Source: Luzula sylvatica
Lineage: Eukaryota > Streptophyta > Magnoliopsida > Poales > Juncaceae
DNA: 64,000 bases
Assembly (NCBI GenBank): GCA_946800325.1
Contig: OX326959.1
Location: forward strand, 34,481,027-34,545,026
Direction: 5' to 3'
The first letter of the stretch is position 1; each line of letters starts with the position of its first letter. The position numbers and the translations under genes are program-made. The notes under the pieces were generated by a model. That model ran no database searches, had not been told where the DNA came from, and saw only the letters and a list, made by a program, of their open reading frames with translations. Shown here one piece after another: positions 9,991 to 22,700 of the stretch.

Positions 9991-12575
9991 TTCTAAAAAA
10001 GACCAGAATAGTTCTCTAAAATGAGCAAAATACTTCATTTTTCATGTTTTTCTCAAAAAACTCCGGGATTGAAGACTAACACATACAAATTTCTATTTTT
10101 ACTATTTTTTGCATAAAATTCAAAACTGAAGTCTAACACCTTCAAAAATATCAATTATCATTTTTTCTTAAAAAGACCAAAATAGTTCTCTAAAATGAGC
10201 AAAATACTTAATTTTTCATGTTTTTCTCAAAAAACTCCGAGATTGAAGACTAACATATACAAATTTCTATTTTTCCTATTTTTTGCATAAAATCAAAAAC
10301 TGAAGTCTAACACCTTCAAAAATATCAATTATCATTTTTTCTAAAAAAGACCAAAATAGTTCTCTAAAATGATCAAAATACTTCATTATTCATGTTTTTC
10401 TCAAAAAATTCCGTGATTGAAGACTAACACATACATATTTCTATTTTCCCAATTTTTTGTAAAAAATCAAAAATTGAAGTCTAACGCCTTCAAAAATATC
10501 AATTATCATTTTTTCTAAAAAAGAGCAAAATAGTTCTCTAAAATGAGCAAAATACTTCATTTTTCATGTTTTTCTCAAAAAACTCCGGGATTGAAGACTA
10601 ACACATACAAATTTGTATTTTTCCTACTTTTTCCATAAAATAAAAAACTGAAGTCTAACACCTTCAATAATATCAATTATCATTTTTTCTGAAAAAGACC
10701 AAAATAGTTCTCTAAAATGAGCAAAATACTTCAGTTTTCATGTTTTTCTCAAAAAAACTCCGGGATTGAAGACCAACACATACAAATTTCTATTTTTCCA
10801 TTTTTTTGCATAAAATCAAAAACTGAAGTCTAACACCTTCAAAAATATCAATTATCATTTTTTCTAAAAAAGACCAAAATAGTTCTCTAAAATGAGCAAA
10901 ATACTTCATTATTCATGTTTTTCTCAAAAAATTCCGTGATTGAAGACTAACACATACAAATTTCTATTTTCCCAATTTTTTGCACAAAATCAAAAACTGA
11001 AGTCTAACACCTTCAAAAATATCAATTATCATTTTTTCTAAAAAAGACCAAAATAGTTCTCTAAAATGAGCAAAATACTTCTTTCATGTTTTTCTCAAAA
11101 AACTCCGGGATTGAAGACTAACACATACAAATTTCTATTTTTCCTACTTTTTCCATAAAATAAAAAACTGAAGTCTAACACCTTCAAAAATAGCAATTAT
11201 CATTTTTTCTAAAAAAGACCAAAATATATCTCTAAAATGAGCAAAATACTTCATTTTTCATGTTTGTCTCAAAAAATTCCGGGATTGAAGACTAACACAT
11301 ACAAATTTCTATTTTTCCAATTTTTTGCATAAAATCAAAAACTGATGTCTAACACCTTCAAAAATATCAATTATCATTTTTTCTAAAAAGGACCAAAATA
11401 GTTTTCTAAAATGAGCAAAATACTTCAATATTCATGTTTTTCTCAAAAAATTCCGTGATTGAAGACTAACCCATACAAATTTCTATTTTACCAATTTTTT
11501 TGCAAAAAATCACAAACTGAAGTCTAACACCTTCAAAAATATCAATTATCATTTTTTCTAAAAAACACCAAAATAGTTCTCTAAAATGAGCAAAATACTT
11601 CATTTTTCATGTTTTTCTCGAAAAACTCCGTGATTGAAAACAAACACATACAAATTTATATTTTTCCTATTTTTTGCATAAAATCAAAAACTGAAGTCTA
11701 ACACCTTCAAAAATATCAATTATCATTTTTTCTAAAAAAGACCAAACTAGTTCTCTAAAATGAGCAAAATACTTCGTTTTTCATGATTTTCTCAAAAAAT
11801 TCCGTGATTGAAGACTAACACATACAAATTTCTATTTTTCCTACTTTTTCCATAAAATCAAAAACTGAAGTCTAACACCTTCAAAAATATCAATTATCAT
11901 TTTTTCTAAAAAAGACCAAAATAGTTCTCTAAAATGAGCAAAATACTTCAGTTTTCATGTTTTTCTCAAAAAACTCCGGGATTTAAGACTAACACATACA
12001 AATTTCTATTTTCCCAATTTTTTGCAAAAAATCAAAAACTGAAGTCTAACACCTTCAAAAATATCAATTATAATTTTTTCTAAAAAAGACCAAAATAGTT
12101 CTAAAAAATGAGCAAAATACTTCATTTTTCATGTTTTTCTCAAAAAACTCAGGGATTGAAGACTAACACATACAAATTTCTATTTTTCCTACTTTTTCCA
12201 TTAAATCAAAAACTGAAGTCTAACACCTTAAAAAATATCAATTATAATTTTTTCTAAAAAAGACCAAAATAGTTCTCAAAAATGAGCAAAATACTTCATT
12301 TTTCATGTTTTTCTCAAAAAACTCCGGGATTGAAGACTAACACATACAAATTTCTATTTTTCCTACTTTTTCCATAAAATCAAAAACTGAAGTCTAACAC
12401 CTTAAAAAATATCAATAATCATTTTTTCATAAAAAGACCAAAATAGTTCTCTAAAATGAGCAAAATACTTTATTTTTCATGATTTTCTCAAAAAACTCCG
12501 GGATTGAAGACTAACACATACAAATTTCTATTTTTCCTATTTTTTGCATAAAATCAAAAACTGAAGTCTAACACC
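9800..12575 (+). repeat. 2,783-bp tandem duplication (16 monomers), copy 1
   Basis: Anchors at 10,067 and 10,241 match 12,850 and 13,024, both offset by 2,783. Both copies carry a rare CTCCGAGATTG variant followed by ACATATAC, the CATACATATTTC monomer, CTTCAATAATATC, and the short CTTCTTTCATG monomer. The edges (about one monomer uncertain) are set by the repeated GACCAAACTAG / TAATGATTTTC junction near 9,830 and 12,615. A private change here is GACCAGAATAG near 10,003. Confidence 0.85.
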
Positions 12576-15360
12576 TTCAAAAATATCAATTATCATTTTT
12601 TCTAAAAAAGACCAAACTAGTTCTCTAAAATGAGCAAAATACTTCATTTTTAATGATTTTCTCAAAAAATTCCGTGATTGAAGACTAACACATACAAATT
12701 TCTATTTTTCCTACTTTTACCATAAAATCAAAAACTGAAGTCTAACACCTTCAAAAATATCAATTATCATTTTTTCTAAAAAAGACCAAAATAGTTCTCT
12801 AAAATGAGCAAAATACTTCATTTTTCATGTTTTTCTCAAAAAACTCCGGGATTGAAGACTAACACATACAAATTTCTATTTTTACTATTTTTTGCATAAA
12901 ATTCAAAACTGAAGTCTAACACCTTCAAAAATATCAATTATCATTTTTTCTTAAAAAGACCAAAATAGTTCTCTAAAATGAGCAAAATACTTAATTTTTC
13001 ATGTTTTTCTCAAAAAACTCCGAGATTGAAGACTAACATATACAAATTTCTATTTTTCCTATTTTTTGCATAAAACCAAAAACTGAAGTCTAACACCTTC
13101 AAAAATATCAATTATCATTTTTTCTAAAAAAGACCAAAATAGTTCTCTAAAATGATCAAAATACTTCATTATTCATGTTTTTCTCAAAAAATTCCGTGAT
13201 TGAAGACTAACACATACATATTTCTATTTTCCCAATTTTTTGTAAAAAATCAAAAATTGAAGTCTAACGCCTTCAAAAATATCAATTATCATTTTTTCTA
13301 AAAAAGAGCAAAATAGTTCTCTAAAATGAGCAAAATACTTCATTTTTCATGTTTTTCTCAAAAAACTCCGGGATTGAAGACTAACACATACAAATTTGTA
13401 TTTTTCCTACTTTTTCCATAAAATAAAAAACTGAAGTCTAACACCTTCAATAATATCAATTATCATTTTTTCTGAAAAAGACCAAAATAGTTCTCTAAAA
13501 TGAGCAAAATACTTCAGTTTTCATGTTTTTCTCAAAAAACTCCGGGATTGAAGACTAACACATACAAATTTCTATTTTTCCATTTTTTTGCAGAAAATCA
13601 AAAACTGAAGTCTAACACCTTCAAAAATATCAATTATCATTTTTTCTAAAAAAGACCAAAATAGTTCTCTAAAATGAGCAAAATACTTCATTATTCATGT
13701 TTTTCTCAAAAAATTCCGTGATTGAAGACTAACACATACAAATTTCTATTTTCCCAATTTTTTGCACAAAATCAAAAACTGAAGTCTAACACCTTCAAAA
13801 ATATCAATTATCATTTTTTCTAAAAAAGACCAAAATAGTTCTCTAAAATGAGCAAAATACTTCTTTCATGTTTTTCTCAAAAAACTCCGGGATTGAAGAC
13901 TAACACATACAAATTTCTATTTTTCCTACTTTTTCCATAAAATAAAAAACTGAAGTCTAACACCTTCAAAAATAGCAATTATCATTTTTTCTGAAAAAGA
14001 CCAAAATATATCTCTAAAATGAGCAAAATACTTCATTTTTCATGTTTGTCTCAAAAAATTCCGGGATTGAAGACTAACACATACAAATTTCTATTTTTCC
14101 AATTTTTTGCATAAAATCAAAAACTGATGTCTAACACCTTCAAAAATATTAATTATCATTTTTTCTAAAAAGGACCAAAATAGTTCTCTAAAATGAGCAA
14201 AATACTTCAATATTCATGTTTTTCTCAAAAAATTCCGTGATTGAAGACTAACCCATACAAATTTCTATTTTCCCAATTTTTTTGCAAAAAATCACAAACT
14301 GAAGTCTAACACCTTCAAAAATATCAATTATCATTTTTTCTAAAAAACACCAAAATAGTTCTCTAAAATGAGCAAAATACTTCATTTTTCATGTTTTTCT
14401 CGAAAAACTCCGTGATTGAAGACAAACACATACAAATTTATATTTTTCCTATTTTTTTGCATAAAATCAAAAACTGAAGTCTAACACCTTCAAAAATATC
14501 AATTATCATTTTTTCTAAAAAAGACCAAACTAGTTCTCTAAAATGAGCAAAATACTTCATTTTTCATGATTTTCTCAAAAAATTCCGTGATTGAAGACTA
14601 ACACATACAAATTTCTATTTTTCCTACTTTTTCCATAAAATCAAAAACTGAAGTCTAACACCTTCAAAAATATCAATTATCATTTTTTCTAAAAAAGACC
14701 AAAATAGTTCTCTAAAATGAGCAAAATACTTCAGTTTTCATGTTTTTCTCAAAAAACCCCGGGATTTAAGACTAACACATACAAATTTCTATTTTCCCAA
14801 TTTTTTGCAAAAAATCAAAAACAGAAGTCTAACACCTTCAAAAATATCAATTATAATTTTTTCTAAAAAAGACCAAAATAGTTCTAAAAAATGAGCAAAA
14901 TACTTCATTTTTCATGTTTTTCTCAAAAAACTCCGGGATTGAAGACTAACACATACAAATTTCTATTTTTCCTACTTTTTCCATTAAATCAAAAACTGAA
15001 GTCTAACACCTTAAAAAATATCAATTATAATTTTTTCTAAAAAAGACCAAAATAGTTCTCAAAAATGAGCAAAATACTTCATTTTTCATGTTTTTCTCAA
15101 AAAACTCCGGGATTGAAGACTAACACATACAAATTTCTATTTTTCCTACTTTTTCCATAAAATCAAAAACTGAAGTCTAACACCTTAAAAAATATCAATA
15201 ATCATTTTTTCTTAAAAAGACCAAAATAGTTCTCTAAAATGAGAAAAATACTTTATTTTTCATGATTTTCTCAAAAAACTCCGGGATTGAAGACTAACAC
15301 ATACAAATTTCTATTTTTCCTATTTTTTGCATAAAATCAAAAACTGAAGTCTAACACCTT
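12576..15360 (+). repeat. 2,783-bp tandem duplication (16 monomers), copy 2
   Basis: This directly follows copy 1 in the same orientation and monomer order. Private differences include CTACTTTTACC near 12,717, GCAGAAAATC near 13,590 and AACCCCGGGATTTAAG near 14,755. The copy runs on into the longer block shared with 3,839-7,130, so the two repeat levels are nested. Confidence 0.85.
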
Positions 15361-16142
15361 CAAAAATATCCATTATCATTTTTTCTAAAAAAGACCAAAA
15401 TAGTTCTCTAAAATGAGCAAAATACTTCATTTTTCATGATTTTCTCAAAAAATTCCGTGATTGAAGACTAACACATACAAATTTCAATTTTTCCATTTTT
15501 TTGCAAAAAATCAAAAACTGAAGTCTAACACCTTAAAAAATATCAATTATCATTTTTTCTAAAAGAGTCCAAAATAGTTCTCTAAAATGAGAAAAAATAC
15601 TTCCTTTTTCATGTTTTTCTCAAAAAACTTCGTGATTGAAGACTAACACATACAAATTTCTATTTTTCCTCTTTTTTGCAAAAAATCAAAAACTGAAGTC
15701 TAACACCATCAAAAATATCAATTATCAATTGTTCTAAAAAAGACCAAAATAGTTCTCTAAAATGAGCAAAATACTTCATTTTTCATGTTTTTCTCAAAAA
15801 ATTCCGGGATTGAAGACTAACATATACAAATTTCTATTTTTACTATTTTTTGCATAAAATCCAAAACTGAAGTCTAACACCTTCAAAAATATCAATTATC
15901 ATTTTTTCTAAAAAAGACCAAAATATTTCTCTAAAATGAGCAAAATACTTAATTTTTCATGTTTTTCTCAAAAAACTACGGGATTGAAGACTAACATATA
16001 CAAATTTCTATTTTTCCAATTTTTTGCATAAAATCAAAAACTGAAGTCTAACACCTTCAAAAATATCAATTATCATTTTTTCTAAAAAAGACAAAAATAG
16101 TTCTCTAAAATGATCAAAATACTTCATTATTCATGTTTTTCT
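12850..16142 (+). repeat. Long segmental repeat, copy 2 (partner of 3,839-7,130)
   Basis: This matches 3,839-7,130 at 9,011-9,012 bp, with the same monomer order and the same rare variants (AACCCATAC, GATTTAAG, TTCCTCTTTTTTGC, AACTACGGG at 15,982). It overlaps copy 2 of the 2,783-bp duplication. After about 16,150 the order switches back to the CATACATATTTC / TTGTATTTTTCC monomers already seen at 13,218, an exchange junction with an offset of 2,955 (17 monomers). Confidence 0.75.
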
Positions 16143-17723
16143 CAAAAAATTCCGTGATTGAAGACTAACACATACATATTTCTATTTTCCCAATTTTTTG
16201 TAAAAAATCAAAAATTGAAGTCTAACGCCTTCAAAAATATCAATTATCATTTTTTCTAAAAAAGAGCAAAATAGTTCTCTAAAATGAGCAAAATACTTCA
16301 TTTTTCATGTTTTTCTCAAAAAACTCCGGGATTGAAGACTAACACATACAAATTTGTATTTTTCCTACTTTTTCCATAAAATCAAAAACTGAAGTCTAAC
16401 ACCTTCAATAATATCAATTATCATTTTTTCTGAAAAAGACCAAAATAGTTCTCTAAAATGAGCAAAATACTTCAGTTTTCATGTTTTTCTCAAAAAACTC
16501 CGGGATTGAAGACTAACACATACAAATTTCTATTTTTCCATTTTTTTGCATAAAATAAAAAACTGAAGTCTAACACCTTCAAAAATATCAATTATCATTT
16601 TTTCTAAAAAAGACCAAAATAGTTCTCTAAAATGATCAAAATACTTCATTATTCATGTTTTTCTCAAAAAATTCCGTGATTGAAGACTAACACATACAAA
16701 TTTCTATTTTCCCAATTTTTTGCACAAAATCAAAAAATTGAAGTCTAACACCATCAAAAATATCAATTATCATTTTTTCTAAAAGAGTCCAAAATAGTTC
16801 TCTAAAATGAGCAAAATACTTCATTTTTCATGTTTTTCTCAAAAAACTTCGTGATTGAAGACTAACACATACAAATTTCTATTTTTCCTATTTTTTGCAA
16901 AAAATAAAAAACTGAAGTCTAACACCTTCAAAAATATCAATTATCATTTTTTCTAAAAAAGACCAAACTAGTTCTCTAAAATGAGCAAAATACTTCATTT
17001 TTAATGATTTTCTCAAAAAATTCCGTGATTGAAGACTAACACATACAAATTTCTATTTTTCCTACTTTTTCCATAAAATCAAAAACCGAAGTCTAACACC
17101 TTCAAAAATATCAATTATCATTTTTTCTAAAAAAGACCAAAATAGTTCTCTAAAATGAGCAAAATACTTCAGTTTTCATGATTTTCTCCAAAAACTCCGG
17201 GATTTAAGACTAACACATACAAATTTCTATTAGTCCAATTTTTTTGCGTAAAATCAAAAACTGAAGTCTAACAACTTCAAAAATATCAATTATCATTTTT
17301 TCTAAAAAAGAACAAAATAGTTCTCTAAAATGATCAAAATACTTCATTATGCATGTTTTTCTCAAAAAGTTCCGTGATTGAAGACTAACACATACAAATT
17401 TCTATTTTCCCAATTTTTTGCAAAAAATCAAAAACTGAAGTCTAACACCTTCAAAAATATCAATTATCATTTTTTCTAAAAGAGTCCAAAATAGTTCTCT
17501 AAAATGAGCAAAATACTTCATTTTTCATGTTTTTCTCAAAAAACTTCGTGATTGAAGACTAACACATACAAATTTCTAATTTTCCAATTTTTTGCAAAAA
17601 ATCAAAAACTGAAGTCTAACACCTTCAAAAATATCAATTATCAATTGTTCTAAAAAAGACCAAAATAGTTCCCTAAAATGAGCAAAATACTTCATTTTTC
17701 ATGTTTTTCTCAAAAAACTCAGG

Positions 17724-19750
17724 GATTGAAGACTAACACATACAAATTTCTATTTTTACTATTTTTTGCATAAAATTCAAAACTGAAGTCTAACACCTTC
17801 AAAAATATCAATTATCATTTTTTCTAAAAAAGACCAAAATAGTTCTCTAAAATGAGCAAAATACTTCATTTTTCATGTTTTTCTCAAAAAACTCCGGGAT
17901 TGAAGACTAACATATACAAATTTCTATTTTTCCAATTTTTTGCATAAAATCAAAAACTGAAGTCTAACACCTTCAAAAATATCAATTATCATTTTTTCTA
18001 AAAAAGACCAAAATAGTTCTCTAAAATGATCAAAATACTTCATTATTCATGTTTTTCTCAAAAAATTCCGTGATTGAAGACTAACACATACAAATTTCTA
18101 TTTTCCCAATTTTTTGCAAAAAATCAAAAATTGAAGTCTAACACCTTCAAAAATATCAATTATCATTTTTTCTAAAAAAGAGCAAAATAGTTCTCTAAAA
18201 TGAGCAAAATACTTCATTTTTCATGTTTTTCTCAAAAAACTCCGGGATTGAAGACTAACACATACAAATTTCTATTTTTCCTACTTTTTCCATAAAATCA
18301 TAAACTGAAGTCTAACACCTTCAAAAATATCAATTATCATTTTTTCTAAAAAAGACCAAAATAGTTCTCTAAAATGAGCAAAATACTTCAGTTTTCATGT
18401 TTTTCTCAAAAAACTCCGGGATTGAAGACTAACACATACAAATTTCAATTTTTCAAATTTTTTGCATAAAATCAAAAACTGAAGTCTAACACCTTCAAAA
18501 ATATCAATTATCATTTTTTCTAAAAAAGACCAAAATAGTTCTCTAAAATGATCAAAATACTTCATTATTCATGTTTTTCTCAAAAAATTCCGTGATTGAA
18601 GACTAACACATACAAATTTCTATTTTCCCAATTTTTTGCACAAAATCAAAAACTGAAGTCTAACACCTTCAAAAATATCAATTATCATTTTTTCTAAAAA
18701 AGACCAAAATAGTTCTCTAAAATGCGAAAAATACTTCTTTCATGTTTTTCTCAAAAAACTCCGGGATTGAAGACTAACACATACAAATTTCTATTTTTCC
18801 TACTTTTTCCATAAAATCAAAAACTGAAGTCTAACACCTTCAAAAATAGGAATTATCATTTTTTCTAAAAAAGACCAAAATATATCTCTAAAATGAGCAA
18901 AATACTTCATTTTTCATGTTTGTCTAAAAAAATTCCGGGATTGAAGACTAACACATACAAATTTGTATTTTTCCTATTTTTTGCATAAAATCAAAAACTG
19001 AAGTCTAACACTTTCAAAAATATCAATTATCATTTTTTTCTAAAAAAGACCAAAATAGTTCTCTAAAATGAGCAAAATACTTCATTTTTCATGTTTTTCT
19101 CAAAAAACTCCGGGATTGAAGACTAACACATACAAATTTCTATTTTTCCAATTTTTTGCATAAAATCAAAAACTGATGTCTAACACCTTCAAAAATATCA
19201 ATTATCATTTTTTCAAAAAAGGACCAAAATAGTTCTCTAAAATGAGCAAAATACTTCAATATTCATGTTTTTCTCAAAAAACTCCGTGATTGAAGACTAA
19301 CACATACAAATTTCTATTTTCCCAATTTTTTTGCAAAAAATCACAAACTGAAGTCTAACACCTTCAAAAATATAAATTATCTTTTTTTCTAAAAAACACC
19401 AAAATAGTTCTCTAAAATGAGCAAAATACTTCATTTTTCATGTTTTTCTCGAAAAACTCCGTGATTGAAGACAAACACATACAAATTTATATTTTTCCTA
19501 TTTTTTGCATAAAATCAAAAACTGAAGTCTAACACCTTCAAAAATATCAATTATCATTTTTTCTAAAAAAGACCAAACTAGTTCTCTAAAATGAGCAAAA
19601 TACTTCATTTTTAATGATTTTCTCAAAAAATTCCGTGATTGAAGACTAACACATACAAATTTCTATTTTTCCTACTTTTTCCATAAAATCAAAAACTGAA
19701 GTCTAACACCTTCAAAAATATCAATTATCATTTTTTCTAAAAAAGACCAA
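17724..19750 (+). repeat. 12-monomer module, copy 2
   Basis: This follows the order of 7,982-9,990 monomer by monomer at an offset of 9,742-9,744 bp, including TTTCAATTTTTCAAATTTT, the short CTTCTTTCATG monomer, AATATAAATTATC with AAAAAACACC, and GAAGACAAACAC. Private changes are ATGCGAAAAATAC near 18,724 and AATAGGAATTATC near 18,846. After about 19,750 it continues into a GATTTAAG monomer at 19,811, unlike copy 1. Confidence 0.8.
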
Positions 19751-19799
19751 AATAGTTCTCTAAAATGAGCAAAATACTTCAGTTTTCATGTTTTTCTCA

Positions 19800-22700
19800 A
19801 AAAACTCCGGGATTTAAGACCAACACATACAAATTTCTATTAGTCCAATTTTTTGCGTAAAATCAAAAACTGAAGTCTAACAACTTCAAAAATATCAATT
19901 ATCATTTTTTCAAAAAAAGAACAAAATAGTTCTCTAAAATGATCAAAATACTTCATTATGCAAGTTTTTCTCAAAAAGTTCCGTGATTGAAGACTAACAC
20001 ATACAAATTTCTATTTTCCCAATTTTTTGCAAAAAATCAAAAACTGAAGTCTAACACCTTCAAAAATATCAATTATAATTTTTTCTAAAAAAGACCAAAA
20101 TAGTTCTCAAAAATGAGCAAAATACTTCTTTTTTCATGTTTTTCTCAAAAAACTCCGGGATTGAAGACTAACACATACAAATTTCTATTTTTCCTACATT
20201 TTCCATAAAATCAAAAACTGAAGTCTAACACCTTCAAAAATATCAATTATCATTTTTTCTAAAAAAGACCAAAATAGTTCTCTAAATTGTGCAAAATACT
20301 TCAGTTTTCATGTTTTTCTCAAAAAACTTCGTGATTGAAGACTAACACATACAAATTTCTATTTTTCCTATTTTTTGCAAAAAATCAAAAACAAAAACTG
20401 AAGTCTAACACCTTCAAAAATATCAATTATCAATTGTTCTATAAAAGACCAAAATAGTTCTCTAAAATGAGCAAAATACTTCAGTTTTCATGTTTTTCTC
20501 AAAAAACTCCGGGATTGAAGACTAACACATACAAATTTCTATTTTTCCAATTTTTTGCATAAAATCAAAAACTGAAGTCTAACACCTTCAAAAATATCAA
20601 TTATCATTTTTTCTAAAAAAGACCAAAATAGTTCTCTAAAATGAGCAAAATACTTCATTTTTCATGTTTTTCTCAAAAAATTCCGGGATTGAAGACTAAC
20701 ACATACAAATTTCTATTTTTCCTATTTTTTGCATAAAATCAAAAACTGAAGTCTAACACCTTCAAAAATATCAATTTTCATTTTTTCTAAAAAAGACGAA
20801 AATAGTTCTCTAAAATGAGCAAAATACTTCATTTTTCATGTTTTTCTCAAAAAACTCCGGGATTGAAGACTAACACATACAAATTTCTATTTTTCCAATT
20901 TTTTGCATAAAATCAAAAACTGAAGTCTAACACCTTCAAAAATATCAATTATCATTTTTTCTAAAAAAGACCAAAATAGTTCTCTAAAATGATCAAAATA
21001 CTTCATTTTTCATGTTGTTCTCAAAAAACTCCGGGATTGAAGACTAACACATACAAATTTCTATTTTTCCAATTTTTTGCATAAAATCAAAAACTGAAGT
21101 CTAACACCTTCAAAAATATCAATTATCATTTTTTTCTAAAAGAGTCCAAAATAGTTCTCTAAAATGAGCAAAATACTTCAATTTTCATGTTTTTCTCAAA
21201 AAACTCCGGGATTGAAGACTAACACATACAAATTTCTATTTTTCCAATTTTTTTGCATAAAATCAAAAACTGAAGTCTAACACCTTCAAAAATATCAATT
21301 ATCACTTGTTCTAAAAAAGACCAAAATAGTTCTCTAAAATGAGCAAAATACTTCATTTTTCATGTTTTTCTCAAAAAATTCCGGGATTGAAGACTAACAC
21401 ATACAAATTTCTATTTTTCCTACTTTTTCCATAAAATCAAAAACTGAAGTCTAACACCTTCAAAAATATCAATTATCATTTTTTCTAAAAAAGACCAAAA
21501 TAGTTCACTAAAATGAGCAAAATACTTCAGTTTTCATGTTTTTCTCAAAAAACTCCGGGATTTAAGACTAACACATACAAATTTCTATTAGTCCAATTTT
21601 TTGCATAAAATCAAAAACTGAAGTCTAAAACATTCAAAAATATCAATTATCATTTTTTCTAAAAAAGAACAAAATAGTTCTCTAAAATGATCAAAATACT
21701 TCATTATTCATGTTTTTCTCAAAAAGTTCCGTGATTGAAGACTAACACATACAAATTTCTATTTTCCCAATTTTTTGCAAAAAATCAAAAACTGAAGTCT
21801 GACACCTTCAAAAATATCAATTATAATTTTTTCTAAAAAAGACCAAAATAGTTCTCAAAAATGAGCAAAATACTTCATTTTTCATGTTTTTCTCAAAAAA
21901 CTCCGGGATTGAAGACTAACACATACAAATTTCTATTTTTCCGACTTTTTCCATAAAATCAAAAACTGAAGTCTAACACCTTCAAAAATATCAATTATCA
22001 TTTTTTCTAAAAAAGACCAAAATAGTTCTCTAAAATGAGCAAAATACTTCAGTTTTCATGTTTTTCTCAAAAAACTTCGTGATTGAAGACTAACACATAC
22101 AAATTTCTATTTTTCCTATTTTTTGCAAAAAATCAAAAACTGAAGTCTAACACCTTCAAAAATATCAATTATCAATTGCTCTATAAAAGACCAAAATAGT
22201 TCTCTAAAATGAGCAAAATACTTCAGTTTTCATGTTTTTCTCAAAAAACTCCGGGATTGAAGACTAACACATACAAATTTCTATTTTTCCAATTTTTTGC
22301 ATAAAATCAAAAACTGAAGTCTAACACCTTCAAAAATATCAATTATCATTTTTTCTAAAAAAGACCAAAATAGTTCTCTAAAATGAGCAAAATACTTCAT
22401 TTTTCATGTTTTTCTCAAAAAATTCCGGGATTGAAGACTAACACATACAAATTTCTATTTTTCCTATTTTTTGCATAAAATCAAAAACTGAAGTCTAACA
22501 CCTTCAAAAATATCAATTATCATTTTTTCTAAAAAAGACGAAAATAGTTCTCTAAAATGATCAAAATACTTCATTATTCATGTTTTTCTCAAAAAACTCC
22601 GGGAATGAAGACTAACACATACAAATTTCTATTTTCCCAATTTTTTGCATAAAATCAAAAACTGAAGTCTAACACCTTCAAAAATATCCATTATCATTTT

